From Pithys albifrons albifrons (lineage: Eukaryota; Chordata; Aves; Passeriformes; Thamnophilidae), in assembly GCF_047495875.1 (NCBI RefSeq), contig NC_092474.1, positions 14,428,200 to 14,492,199 of the forward strand: DNA of 64,000 nucleotides, given 5' to 3'. Below the pieces are notes generated by a model. It saw only the letters and a list, made by a program, of their open reading frames with translations. It was not told the DNA's origin and made no database searches. Position numbers and translations under genes: made by a program. Below, in pieces: positions 1 to 12,060 of the stretch (positions are counted from its first letter, which is position 1; every line of letters begins with the position of its first letter).

Positions 1-39
1 CAGGGAATTCAGTGTTCCCACAGTCAGTTCCCAGCTGAC

Positions 40-835
40 ACTGAGGTGGGTGGGATGTGGATCTACTGGAGGACAGGAAGGCTCTGCAGAGGGATCTGGA
101 CAGGCTGGATCCATGGGCTGAAGCCGGTGGGGTGAGGGACAGCAGGGCCAAGTGTCGGGTCCTGTACTTGTGTCACCACAACCCCACGGAGTGCTCCAGA
201 CTGGAAAGCAGGAAAGGAACCTCGCTGACAATGCCTGGACATCAGTCCAGGTGAGCCCAAGTGGGCAAGAGGTCAATGGCCCCTGTGCTGCCCCAGCCCA
301 TGGTGTGTCACAGGGCCAGGGCAGTGCCCGTCCCAGTGCTGGCACTGCTGAGGCACCTCCAGCCCTGGGGCAGTTCTGGGCCCCTCAGACAGGAGAGACA
401 CTGAGGGGCTGGAGCGTGTCCAGGGCAGGGAACGGAGCTGGGAAGGGGCTGGAGCAGCAGGAGGGGCTGAGGGAGCTTGGGGGGCTCAGCCTGGAGAAAA
501 GGAGGCTCAGGGGGGACCTTCTGGCTCTGCAACTCCTCCTGAGGGACAGCTCCAATCTCTGTTTTGTGTGACCAGTGACAGGACTCAGGGAATGGCTGGA
601 GCTGTGTCAGGGCAGGGTCAGGTTGGATCTCAGGAAAAGGCTCTTCCCCCAGAGGGTGGTGGGCACTGAGCAGGCTACCCAGGGCAATGGGCACAGCCCC
701 AAGGCTGCCAGAGCTCCAGGAGTGTTTGGATGATGCTCTGGGGCAGAGGGTTTGACTCCTGGGGATGGTCCTTTGCAGGGTTAAGGGTCGGACTGGATGA
801 TCCTTGTGAGTCCCTTCCAACTCAGCATATTCTGA
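40..835 (+). mobile_element. CR1 LINE, 3' fragment
   Basis: Carries the typical CR1 3' blocks in order: 'gggcccctcag' near 380, 'ctggagcagcaggaggggct' near 450, the 'cttcccccagagggtggtgg' block near 645, and the 'ggactggatgatccttgtg' / 'cccttccaactcagcat' tail near 790-830. Only the end of the element is present, as is usual for 5'-truncated CR1. Short open frames inside are remnants, not genes. Confidence 0.9.
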
Positions 836-1440
836 GATCCTGGAGAGCAGCCAGGCAGAGGGACCTGGGGGGACTGAGGGACAGGAAGCTCAACAGGAGC
901 CAACAGTGTGCCCAGGTGGCCAAGAAGGCCAAGGGGATCCTGGCCTGGATCCAAAGTAGCGTGGCCAGCAGGCCCAGGGCAGTGACCCTTCCCCTGGACT
1001 CTGCCTTGGGGAGGCCACACCTTGAGTGTTGTGTTCAGTTCTGGGCCCCTCAGTTGAGGCAAGAGATTGAGGGGCTGGAGCGGGGCCAGAGAAGAGCAAC
1101 GAGGCTGGAGAAGGGACTGGAGCACAAGTGCTGTGGGGAGAGGCTGAGGGAGCTGGAGGGGGTTGGCCTCTGCTCCAGGGAACAGGGACAGGAGGAGAGG
1201 GCACAGCCTCAGGCTGGGCCAGGAGAGGGGCAGGATGGGTATTGGGGAAATTCCTTCATTGAGAGGGTTGTTCAGCCCTGGCACAGCTGTCCAGGGCACT
1301 GGTGGAGTTCCCATCCCTGGAGGGATTCAAGAGAAGTGTAGATGTGGCACCTGGGGATGTGGTTTGCTGGTGGCCCTGGCAGTGCTGCCCATCCCAGTTG
1401 GACTGAATGATCTTAAAGGTCTTCTTTAATTCTATGATTC
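836..1440 (+). mobile_element. CR1 LINE, 3' fragment
   Basis: A second CR1 follows the first with no spacer. It begins in the 'ggccaagaaggccaagggga' block near 921 and passes through 'tctgggcccctcag' near 1040 and 'cagcctcaggctgggccagg' near 1205. It ends with 'ttggactgaatgatcttaaa' and an 'attctatgattcc' tail, the CR1 3' octamer type. A 203-codon frame across it is non-coding remnant. Confidence 0.92.
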
Positions 1441-2190
1441 CTTTTTCTCCATTTTATCCATTTAGCAACTAAGGTAGTTCAATTTGCTCACATCTTTTGT
1501 GGTCTCTGGAAAACAGAAGGACCATTAATGAGTCTTGCTGGAATCTCTCTGTGGCAAATGTTTTTGATGCAGGGATGAAACACAACAGGCTTCTGAATAA
1601 ATATGGTTTCCTAACCACTAAAGCAGCTTTGCCTCCACATCTCCTCAGGGAAGACAAGGCCCTGCAGAGCTGTGTTTCTCTGACAGGGGACTGGGACCGT
1701 GTGGAAGTTCAGAAGGGGGAGAGGACACACAAACCTGAGATGAACCGAATGCGGATGTTTGGGGAATCTGAGATGAGGACCAAACGCAAGGAGCAGCAAA
1801 GTGACACTGTCAGTGGCACCTCCTGGCTCTCTGAAACATGAGGTGGTGGAAACATCAATCTGATGACTTCTGCTGCCTCTTCTGGGCCACGGCTCAGTCT
1901 CTCCAGGGAATGACTTCACATTGTCTTCGTGGAATATCACCCTGTGGAGGCTCTTCCACTTTGAATAGCAAAGCAAACAGCTGCATCTGCTGCCCCATTG
2001 GAGGCTTTCCAGGTGCTGACAGGGGAAGGGCAGCAGAGGACACACATCCTTCCAGCCCAGCCAGAAGGGGCAGGTGAAGGGGGGCAGGGGGGATGAGGAG
2101 CAGCTGGAGGGAGGAAGGCAGGACATCTGAGAGCACCCACAGCCTCTAAAAGCTCAAGGTGAAAACCAACCACTCATCTTGCTTTAACAC
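1441..2190. other. Unique spacer, no gene seen
   Basis: No repeat or exon recognised. Overlapping short frames occur on both strands, but none shows a domain or a splice context. Confidence 0.5.
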
Positions 2191-2575
2191 CAGGATCTTC
2201 ACATCAGAGAGAGGTGGGACTGTTTAGCCTGGAGAAGGCTCTAAGGAGACCTGAGAACCCCTTCCAGAGCCTAAAGGGGCTCCAAGAGAGCCTTGGAAAA
2301 GGGCCTGAAGTGACAGTATGAAGGGGAATGGCTTCCCACTGCCACAGAGCAGGGTGAAATGGCTCCCTGTGTGAGGGTGGGCAGGCCCTGGCACAGGTTG
2401 CCCAGAGCAGCTGTGGCTGTCCCATCCCTGGAAGTGTCCAAGGCCAGGTTGGACAGAGCTTGGAACAACCTGGGCTGGTGGAAGTTGTCCCTGCCTATGA
2501 CAGGGGTGTCACTGGATGAGCTACAATGTCCTTCCCAACTCAAACCATTCCATGATTCTATGACTCTGTGACATG
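2191..2575 (+). mobile_element. CR1 LINE, 3' fragment
   Basis: CR1 tail with 'aatggcttcccactgccaca', 'gggcaggccctggcacaggt', 'cccatccctggaagtgtcca' and a final 'ccattccatgattctatgac'. Sense is +. Confidence 0.92.
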
Positions 2576-4723
2576 TCTTGGATGCAGCCAAGGGTCACCA
2601 CCTTAATGCTGCAACATCACAGAGGCTTCCAAGTGGCATGAAGTGGCAGCCAAGAGACAGTGGATGTGAGTCCAAGCATTCAGCCTTGTGGGCTTGCACA
2701 CAATCCCACAGAGCATCAGGAGCATGGGAAGGAGGGAGACAATGAAGAATGGGGTAAAAACTGGGAGATGAGCAAGGACACAAAGGACAACAAGGGGCAA
2801 TGCAGAAAGGAGGGAGCAGGAGACCTGCAGAAGGCAGAGAAGTGTTGGTTCTCAGGCTGCAGGAGGTGTTTGGGAGGATGAATAATGGGCCATGGGATGG
2901 GGCTGCAGGGGCTTAATGCAAAGCTGAGATGCAAATACAATAATGACAAGAGTTAAAGGAAAAACAGAGTTTTTTGTGTAAAACTGATGTTCCTTCATAA
3001 ACCTTTATTTATCTTAAAAAATGAAGAGCAATCTCTGAGCCATGTAAGAGCATTTATCACCTCCGAAGGTGAAGACAGGAGAATGTGCAGTTTTCTGGCT
3101 GGTTGTTCATACAAACCACATTCAGATTAGTGCTGAACCCACTTAATGTGGGAGTTCTACAACCCCAAACCAGCATCAGCCTTGCACTTGTTTTAAAAAT
3201 GAGCATCTCCTGAAAGCCCTGATGCTCTACAGAACTGCAGGGGAAAAAAATTCATCTTATGGCCTGTCAGACTTTGTGGACTGTTGGAAAAAGGGGATAT
3301 TTATATATATGATAAATATATATACTTATATTTAAGACATAACGTAAGAGTGTGTAAGATTAAGAATTTGGGTGATTCTGTGCTATGATTTTGGTGACTT
3401 TTAAGCCTCTATTTATCAGTGATATTGGATGAGGGTGGACAGAGAATTTGTCTATATGGAATACAAAGAGTAAGATCACTTCTCCTGCCTGACCCATGTC
3501 ACTGCCTGGTCCAATTTTCCATATTCCCCTGAGTAGCAAGTTTTAAAGCTGTCCTTCAGGTCCCCAGCTAGGGATTACCTGTCTCTGCCAACATCTGTAA
3601 AACAGGTGTCTGATGCCTCCTCAACAAAATTTAAACAAACCACAGAAATAACAGAAAGAAAGAGAGAGAGAAAGGGAAAAAAAAAAAAAAAAAGCACCCA
3701 ATAGTATTTTATCAAACCATTTTCAAGGTCGCAAAGTCAAGCACTCAAAAATTAGGAGGTGTCAGATTTAAGGTGCCTGTAAAATCTTCATTTAGCCTTC
3801 CTGTGTGTGTGTGCATTCTAATTCAGCCTTAAATACGTGATCACTTCTGCTCTGCAGGCAGAATGCTGCTCGTTCAGGGCTCGGAATAGACTCACTCTCT
3901 GAAAGAGCAGCTCTTCAATATTTCATCTCATCTCATCGTTCAGTGTGTGGCTCCATGCATTATTTACTGCAGACAGCACTGAATACAGAATTATTAATTT
4001 CTTACCAGTTTTTTCCCTTGTGCTTCACTGTTCAATCTCCCTTCTTTGCAAAATTTAATGAATATGTCTTAACAATAGGGCTGAGGGGTGAATCAATACT
4101 AATGTTTCATTTTACAGGGGGGAAATGATGCACACAATAAGTATTAAAGTCAAAATAATCCAAAGTGCCTACTGATTCTTTGGGTTACACTGTGATTGTC
4201 TGACATGGCTTTCTTTAGCACCTCCACGTTTTCAGTTATTTGTATTTCCAGAGCATGTATTTCTATATATGTGTGGTTACCACCTCTGCCTTTTCAGACC
4301 TGCACAGCCTAAGTCTCCCTCACTGCAGGTGCTCACAGCCAGCAGAGAGGAAGGGGATGGACCATGGGTGGTTCAGGGCAGGATTCACCCCCCCTTAAAA
4401 TAGATATCAAACCCAGATCTGATTATCTTGCCCTTAACATGCTGCTTCTCTCGCCGTAGAATGAGGGAGCCCAAGGCAAATAATGAGTTAGGCAGCTCAT
4501 TTTGGATTCACTGGCAGAGGTGCATCCCAGGCTTCCGTAAAATAAATAAGCAAAAAGTACCAAGAGACTCTACAGTCTTATTTTTGCAGAAGCTGAGGGA
4601 GGGAGGGAGCAGACAATGGATATTTTGGGATCGTGGTGGGGGGTTGTTACTGCTCCTGCTCCCACCACAACAATCCCAGATGATGGTCAGGGATCCACCC
4701 TCAACCTTTTCGTCTCCTGAGTT
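2576..4723. other. Unique AT-rich spacer
   Basis: No gene recognised. It holds an AT-rich run near 3298-3332 and a GA-rich run leading into about 17 A's (3655-3694). The A-run could be a decayed retroposon tail, but no body can be identified 5' of it. Confidence 0.5.
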
Positions 4724-4941
4724 AAAAGGGACCCACAAGGAGCATCATTTCCAACCCTTGGCTCTGCACAGGACACCCCAACGATCCCACCATGTGTCTC
4801 AAAGTGTCCAAACACTTTTGTTAAGCTTTTTTAAAAGGGACCCACAAGGAGCATCATTTCCAACCCTTGGCTCTGCACAGGACACCCCAACGATCCCACC
4901 ATGTGTCTCTAAGTGTCCAAACACTTTTGTTAAGCTTTTTC
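4724..4941 (-). repeat. 109-bp tandem duplication of a CR1 tail fragment
   Basis: Two direct copies, starting at 4724 and 4833, of a segment beginning 'aaaagggacccacaaggagc' and ending near 'gttaagctttt'. They differ at about one base (tctcaaag versus tctctaag). The sequence is a CR1 3' end in minus orientation ('ggctctgcacaggacacccc'). Near-identity points to recent duplication. Confidence 0.88.
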
Positions 4942-5875
4942 AGTGCCCACCTCCTCTGAAAGTCACCTCTTGCTTTAAGCACCTTCAGTCAGCTTTGCCT
5001 TCATGTCATCTCTTCAGGGTTTCTTCACAGTAAGGATGAAGTGGATTTAGCCATTTCTACTTTAATTCTGCCTTTGTTCCATTTTGGCAATGAAACAAGA
5101 GATAGTACAGAGAAAATAGGAAATACCTGCATAGGGAGGCTCCTGAGACCTCCCAGAGTGGGTGTTTCACAAACAATTGGCTGTTTTGGAGTGGGGAATC
5201 CAAGGATGTACCGGTGAGTGAGAGCAGATAAACCTCAGCTCAAGGGTTGTTTCCACAAAGTCTCTGGCAGGAGAGAATATTTTTAGCTGAAAGAAATATT
5301 TACTTCCCAAGTAATTGCTTGTGACTCACTTATTATAAAGTTACATTTCTCTTTTATAGTGCAATATTTATACATATAGTACGAAATACTGTGGTTTATT
5401 TATCACTTGTGATGGTTTCTTGCTCTCCCCTAGTGCACCCAGGATGAGATTCTTCAGCCCTCACGAGGCAGTGAAAAAAGATGAAAATTAATTTATGATG
5501 AACTGAATCACTTTTGGATAATTCATCCAAATGGAAAGGAATCTTGTGCAGCAGCAATGCTGGAGAGTTTGCTCCACCAGCCACACCCTCTTTGGTCTTT
5601 GGGGTTCATGTGCTTCTGCAAGATTTCATTCAAAACAACCCTCCCTTTTCACACTCAGATCCCAAATAAACAGGAGGTGAATTAGTGGAATTTCCCACTG
5701 GGCACAAACTGCAGGTGCTGCCAGAGGAAAAGGCAGTGGCAGATTTGAAGTGGCACGACCCCAATTCACTGCAAGGCCAACAAAGCTGGCACTGCCCTGG
5801 AAGGAAAGGAACAACATCTGGGGAGAAAAGCACAGTGTGGGAAAGAGAAACACAGTGATCATCTTAGGCTCAGGC
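4942..5875. other. Unique spacer, no gene seen
   Basis: AT-rich DNA without recognisable repeats. Short minus-strand frames at 5396-5862 have no domain and are taken as chance. Confidence 0.5.
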
Positions 5876-6255
5876 TCAGGGTTAAGGCTCAGGGCTAAGC
5901 CTTGGGGGTGACCTAATTGTGGCCTTGCAGTACGTGAAGGGAACCCACAGGAAAGACGAAGTGAGACTATTTACAAGGGCCTGGAGTGACAGGACACAGG
6001 GAATGGCTTCCCACTGCCAGAGGGCAGGGATAGATGGGATATTGGGAAGGAATTGTTTCCTGGGAAGGTGAGCACAGGTTGGACAGAGAAGCTGTGGCTG
6101 CCCCATCCCTGGGAGTGTCCAAGGCCAAGTTGGACAGGGCTTGGAGCAACCTGGGCTGGTGGGAGATGTCCCTGCTCATGGTAAGGGGTGGCACTGGATG
6201 GGCTTTAAGGTCCCTTCCCACCCAAACCGTCCCATCATTCTGTGATTTGATGGTT
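5876..6255 (+). mobile_element. CR1 LINE, 3' fragment
   Basis: Contains 'gggtgacctaattgtggcct', 'gaatggcttcccactgccag', 'agaagctgtggctgccccat' and 'gggctttaaggtcccttccc', ending in a decayed 'cattctgtgatttgatg'. A short 'ggctcaggctcagggttaag' tract precedes it. Confidence 0.92.
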
Positions 6256-8859
6256 CCAAGCAGTGACTGAGGTGTTTTGTTGTGTTTATTGCCTGACACT
6301 TCTCTCCAAATCTCGAAATTCCCTTTGTGTCTGCACGTTGTGTTGGAATCAACTTTCTCTTTCCTGAGTAGCCTCTGATACGAAGAGTGCTTTCAAATTC
6401 TTTTGGCAGAGAGCAATCACCTCATCTCCCAGGCAAGGACAAACTTGCTTTGGGAGCTCTGAGCACTTCAGAGATATCCATGAGCCTGGGACAGTCCTGA
6501 AGCCACCACCAGAACCTGGGCATAGGCAGGCAAGGCTGGGGACTCAGGGGACACAGAAGAGCCCTTGGAGGGGTTTCCAGGTGCTAAGAAGGTGGAAGAT
6601 TCTGTGATGTTGAAGCACATCCATGTGCTCAGGAGGACTGAGGGAACATTACAGAGAATAATTGCTCAGTTCTGGCATTTCTTGAGTGCTGTGTGCTGCA
6701 ATGAGCCATGTGAGCATTCCTTGAAGATGACATTTTGATATAAAACATAGAGCTTTTGGCTTGAAAGGTTCATTATGGTATTCAAGCCTTATTCTTTGGA
6801 CAGAGAGATTTCTTCCCTGTTAACTGTGGAATGAGCCTGAGAACTTGTGTTTAAGCAAAGCATCTGTGGAATAGCATCCAGATTTTATTTGATGAGGTGG
6901 AGTTTGCACTTCTGGCCCATCAGGAGGCTCTCCAGTTTTTAATACTTTTATTTCTGATTTGAATTTGTGCTGCTTTTCCATCAGACTGATGGTCACTTCC
7001 TCTGCTCCTTTGCAGAGCATATTTCAATTTCCTTCCCTCTCAGTCTGTTTATACACCACATAACAAGTCGTTTTTCAGCCTTGTCTATTTTTTTTTGAAT
7101 AGTCAGAATGTATTGAATTCCTTCTGTGTTTCATACAAGACTCATTTCCCAGTGTTCAAATAATTGTATTGCTGTTCACTGTTCTATCTTCAATTTTTCA
7201 CTTGACTAAATGCACTATTCCAACATCAATCCCAACATTGCCTTGCAAGATGCAAAATAACCAACTAATCCTGTGTTTATCTGTTTGTGGGTAACACACC
7301 AACCTCTTTATCGTTGCACTGGGTAGGTCACATTGCAGTGTTGTATTTGGAGTGGCAAAGGGGTCCTTTTGGGGTGAAATACAGGAAGCACAGAGGGTTG
7401 CAGCCCTTGGCAAGGGCCACCTCACTAAAAAGTTGCTGGTGGAGGAACAGCAATGGTTTGTCCTTATGTTGTAGAGGGTTGTCACAGATTGTCACAGGTC
7501 CCTGACTTCCCTTCATGCTTGCCAAAACATTTGCTGTATCTCTCTGTACCTGTCCCTGCTTCATCCTGCTGAGGTCCTTCATAATGGAATAAACTAAACC
7601 TGCCTCTGGGAGAGGGTTTGGAGGCAGCAATTGCCAGGAACATCCCAGTCCCACCAGGGGAATCCCAGCCAAGTTTGCCAGGATCATGTGCAGGGCTTTA
7701 CCAGGAAATTTGTGCTGTGTATTTCTTTCTTGATTCAGAAATTTGCCCTGATTGGGAATTCTTGTAGGAGAAAAAGGGATAAGATGATCAGCCAATACTG
7801 ATATTTCTTTAATGACCATAAAATTCAGAACAGGAGCTTCCAATGATCTCCTTTTTGGTTCTGCCTGGTTGAAACCAGGGTTTGGCTCAAAGGGCCAAAT
7901 CCTCTTATCTCAGGCAACCGTTGTATTGGCTGAGAAGGGTCCTTGATGTGCTCCTTTCACATTGTGTCCTTCACACACCACATAACATTGTCCAGTGCTC
8001 CAAAACAAGAGAAAACAAAACCATTGCTTGTTTGGACTCCAGAAAGAGATGGGGGAGAAGGAGACCACTGGCTCTGCTGGTAAGCTTGAGTGTTTTCTTA
8101 TGATCCTTGAGAACTACATCCTACAGGACAGGGAAGGGGGAAAAAGCAACACAAGAATGCCTGGAGTTAAAATTTCAGGACAGATTCCAACAAAGTAAAG
8201 ATTCTCACCCTGAACCAGAGAGCAACAAACGCTGAACTTCTATTTCTAAGTTGTTATTGCTGCTCTAAGTGCAATCTTAGAGAAGGTTTACTGCCAGACT
8301 TAGCACATGCCTCTCTCTGCCCAGCCTCCAGTGCACGGGAGGAAGGGAGAGGGAAAGGACGTCCTCTCAGGACCCAGGTTGTGAATCAAGACCAGAACTT
8401 GGCAGCCAACTTGATGCAGAGGACTCCAACAGTAAAGATTAGTCCATCACAGCAGATGGAGACACTCTGTCTGGGTGAGGAAGCCTGTTATTCCCCATGG
8501 ACTCCCAGTTGCTCCTCAAGGAGATGAGAGCATCCTCAATAGATTTGGCTTAAATGCCTTGATGTAAAGCTTTTTCAACTCCATATGATGGAAATCATCA
8601 AAGACAGTTTACAGGGTGTTGTATCCATGTGGAAGACTTGTCTCTAAGCAGATTTGTACCTTAAGGGACTTGTCTGTAAAGAACCTGCTGGAGATCCCCA
8701 ACCTTTGCTGTCACATGGCTCTTGCAGCAAAGTGTGATCAGCAAGGCAAGATATTTTCCTTGGTGTTCTGCCCTGTGTTCCTGTGCAGACACCTCCCTGC
8801 CCTGCTGTGCACAGCACTGTGCACTAACTCCTCAGCTTGTTGTATTCCAAGCCTTTTGT
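6256..8859. other. Unique spacer, no gene seen
   Basis: About 2.6 kb of moderately AT-rich DNA with no recognised repeat. The largest frame (171 codons, minus strand, 7328-7843) has no domain I can name and is not supported as a gene. Confidence 0.45.
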
Positions 8860-9500
8860 TGTCCTAGTTCAAAGGAAACTTAAGTGTGCATTTAAACTAG
8901 AGAAAGGAACCTCTTCTCAATAACCAACACTACACCTCTTTTAAATTTAAAAGAACTTTACTTAGAAAATACATATAAGAAGGATAACTGTTCTTAACTA
9001 CTATATATAGAGAGATATAGATATAACTATAAACAGACCAGAAGAAACTAGTCCCCCAGCACCAAAAAACAACCCCAAACCCTGTAATTCCTCCTGGTGC
9101 AATTATATTTCCAGGCAGCAAGTGGCAGTGTGGCACCTCCGAGGGGAGTTCTCAGGCTTTTCCCAGGGAGGCAGAGACATGAGGCGTGAATGACTCACAT
9201 GGGGCAGGATGGAGCCTCTTCCGTGGGGAAGAACACTCTCCCCTTGTCCTTTGTTCAAAGAAGGAAACTCTTGGAGCTGAGGAGTGGTGATAGCACACAG
9301 AAATCTCCTTGCAGCCAAAGTCAGTCCCCAGGAAAGAAAGTCTGCAGTGTGTCCTGAGGCAGCTGGGACCCTCCTCTCTCTCTCTCTCTGAAGCTCAGGG
9401 TGCCCAAAGATGGAGGGGGAAAGTGGAGGAGCAGAACCAGAAGGAGCTCTCAGCAGTGGCTTCCAGTCCCAGCAACTGCCCCCAAGCAAAATGAAAACAG
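8860..9500 (-). mobile_element. Diverged solo LTR related to LTR-C (LTR-C3)
   Basis: The block near 8978-9050 ('aaggataactgttcttaact' followed by TA-rich sequence and 'aaacagacc') is the reverse complement of the 3' part of the LTR-C copies at 20550-22061 and 53994-55824. Left edge is a plausible 'tgtcctag' at 8860. The right edge is not resolved; a (CT)n run lies at 9371-9390. No gag/pol follows. Confidence 0.5.
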
Positions 9501-9955
9501 CACCCAGGAAAAACCTCTCCCCTCCCAGGGGCTGAGGGTCTGTTCCTCACCTCCCCCCACCATCAAGTTGGAATCCAGAGTCATCAATCACTCTCAGAGT
9601 CGTCAACCACTCTTTTGTTCTCAGTCCTGGCACTTCAACTCCCCAAACCTTTGTGTTGGGAGGGAGAGAAACATTTCCTGAAGGATTCCTCCCCCCCCCC
9701 CACCACCATGCTCCCCACCTCCCACCTTTCTTTGTTTGACCCTTTAACATTGTTCAACAAACGGTCTGTAGTTGGTACCAGCCCTTGGTCCATTGCAGAC
9801 TTGATGTTGACTGTGGAGACAGATAAACTTCTGAGGAGCTTCATTTGCTGCCAGTAATCACCTCCTACCAGGACCTGAGTGTTTCAGAATGATGCAGCAG
9901 TAAGTGCTCTCTTTCCTGCTGGGGTTTGATGGATTCTAAGGAACAGGGAGAACCC
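9501..9955. other. Spacer with a C-run, possibly more of LTR-C3
   Basis: No gene. A run of about 11 C's lies near 9690-9701. The stretch may hold the unresolved 5' part of the neighbouring LTR, but I see no clear matching end. Confidence 0.35.
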
Positions 9956-10090
9956 AAGACCACAGAAGATGCTGAGCTGGGAGGGACCCACAAGGACTGT
10001 TGAGTCCAAATCCTGGCCCTGCACAGGACACTCGCCAAGAGTCACACCCTGTGCCTGAGAGGATCATCCAAATGCTCTGAGCTATGGCAC
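9956..10090 (-). mobile_element. CR1 LINE, 3' fragment
   Basis: Reverse-oriented CR1 end: 'gctgagctgggagggaccca', 'ctggccctgcacaggacact' and 'aggatcatccaaatgctctg'. Confidence 0.85.
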
Positions 10091-11361
10091 AGGCCTTTGG
10101 TTGCCTGCAGCTCTGGAACTGCTGAGGTGAAGGTGGGAACCTGACCCGTCTCATTTTCAGCACAAGGGTCTCCATCTCGCACAGCTGCCTGTGGCAAAAT
10201 TCACTGAGCATTTACTGGAGAACTTCCTTCCTTCTGGGGGTTTTGGATCCGTCTGTCATTAATATCTGAGTGTAAGTGGCTGTTGAAGAGAAAATGAACA
10301 ATTATTCCAATTATTCCTTAGTTCATCCCTTCATCTCTTGGTTTCATAGATCCACTCCCACCCCACCTCTCCCTTCCCCTCTCCCATCCAGACACTGTTC
10401 TTTCAGGATGAAGGTGTACGTGGCAGTTTCTTGAACAGAAATCTCTGGATCAATTCCATCACATCTGCTGCCCTTTCCTCCTTTTTCTCCAAGTTCTGGC
10501 CCACCCTCTTCAGACTGAGGATCAGAACCACATGAGGTGCCTGCATGTTGCATGTGTTTGCTGCCACACTCTCTTTTGTTGTCACAATAATTCCCAACAT
10601 CTATTTTTCACTAATTTAATTCACTATGCTAATTTCAGTTGCTTTCACTCTGTTGAAAATTGAATTACAGATTGTGTTTTCTGTACTTTAAACAATTATT
10701 TATTCAAGTGAGGACGTTTCCTCTCATTCCATTGCTTGTCTTCCTTAAGTTGGGGTTTGGTTTGGAGTTTTTTTGTGGTGTTTTTATTCTTTGGGGTGCA
10801 TTTGTGTGTGTGTTTTTTGTTTCGTTTGAGTTTTGTTGTTGTGCTTTTGGTTTTGGTTTTGGTTTTTTTTTTTTGTGAAAGGCTTTGTAAAATCCTTTTA
10901 GAGATGCAAATACAGTATAGACTGGATCTCTCTTATCCTCATGTCTATTGACTCCTTCAAAGAACTGTATGATTTCTCTTTCCAGAACTGCATGGACTCT
11001 TCCCCATTATACCTTATTTATCCATGGATCCTCTTTTACATTACAATTCCTATCAACTAACCTGGTACAGACGTGCTGCCACTCTGGATTTTCCCAAACT
11101 TTGCACTCTTTAAAAAGTGAAACCATGCTGGTGATTCCACATTGAAGTGTCTCGACATTCAGACATTTTTACATTCCACTTGCACATCAGTTATTAATTC
11201 AGCAATTTCACAGTGGATCTCCCCAGGTACTCTGAGAAGAACATCCTTTGGTCTGGGTGATTTGTTAATACCTCCTGATACACTCCATGATCTCCTCCAA
11301 AAAGGGAATGATGTGCCCCCTTATAAAGACAGGGTTGCTGTGCAGGAGCTCCTTGACTCCT
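10091..11361. other. Unique spacer with a G/T-rich tract
   Basis: No gene. Positions 10745-10877 are a strand-asymmetric G/T-rich simple-sequence tract with many TTTGG and TTTTG words and a T-run at the end. The flanks are AT-rich and unique. Confidence 0.5.
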
Positions 11362-12060
11362 TGTGCTGGTTTAAATGTAAACCAGCAGGAGAAACAAACC
11401 CAACACAAAAGAGATTGTAGGTCAGAGTTACAATTTAATAAAAAATACAATGACACAAAGAGAAATTGGATTTAACCCCCAAACCCAGCAGTGTAACCCA
11501 GCCCCCTGGGGCACAAACACAGTGGAGTTTGTTGGCCCCTGTGCTGAGCCACACGTGGTTCCCGAGTACAAAGTAAAAGGAAGGGACAAACCTGTTGGTG
11601 CAGATGATGTCAGAGTCTGGTCAACAGTGGTGGTCTCCTCCTGATGAGGTTCTGCTCCATCTCTGGATCCAAAGAGTGGTCCCAGAAGTCCCCAAACCCC
11701 AAGACTGTCTCTCCTCAGGTTCAGGTGGGAGCCCCCAGTGCCTCCCCCAGGGCAGGGAGTTCCACACTGGGGGATCTGACTCTGGCAGTCAGGGGGGATT
11801 TTGGAATGGTTGCTGGCCCCTGAGCAGAGCTGAGCCCTCAGGTGGGTGTGGAGGTGCCAAGGAGTCCCTGCAGGGCAGTTCTCCCAGCTCCTCTGCCAGG
11901 CTTCTTTCCCAGCCAGCTCCCAGCCTGAGGGCTCAGCTGTGCCCTGGGCAGCTGCTGCCAATGGGCCATTGGGAACAGTTCATGAGAGATGACATGGAGG
12001 GTTTAGAATGCCCAGCTTTGGTCACACCCACACAGTGGTCTCGGTTGCTGAATCAGGACG
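11362..12060 (-). mobile_element. Solo LTR, family LTR-B (copy B1)
   Basis: On + it runs from 'tgtgctggtttaaatgtaaa' to 'gctgaatcaggacg'; sense is minus (starts TGTCC.., ends ..CAGCACA). It has the family landmarks: inverted polyadenylation region 'caatttaataaaaaatacaa', the 'ccccctggggcacaaacaca' block and the 'gtgcctcccccagggcaggg' block. Flanking 5-mers are ctcct and cccct, a TSD with one mismatch. No internal retroviral sequence follows. A 177-codon sense frame lies inside (11428-11961). Confidence 0.85.

Noticed and set aside
730..1341. 203-codon + frame
   Set aside because: Spans the junction of two CR1 3' regions, which are largely non-coding, and joins unrelated frames.
3655..3694. 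Poly-A tail of a processed pseudogene
   Set aside because: No gene-like sequence precedes the A-run and no TSD is seen; a GA-rich simple repeat is the simpler reading.
7328..7843. 171-codon minus-strand frame in unique DNA
   Set aside because: No domain, no flanking splice sites that make an exon chain, ordinary composition. Length alone is not enough in 64 kb of six-frame sequence.
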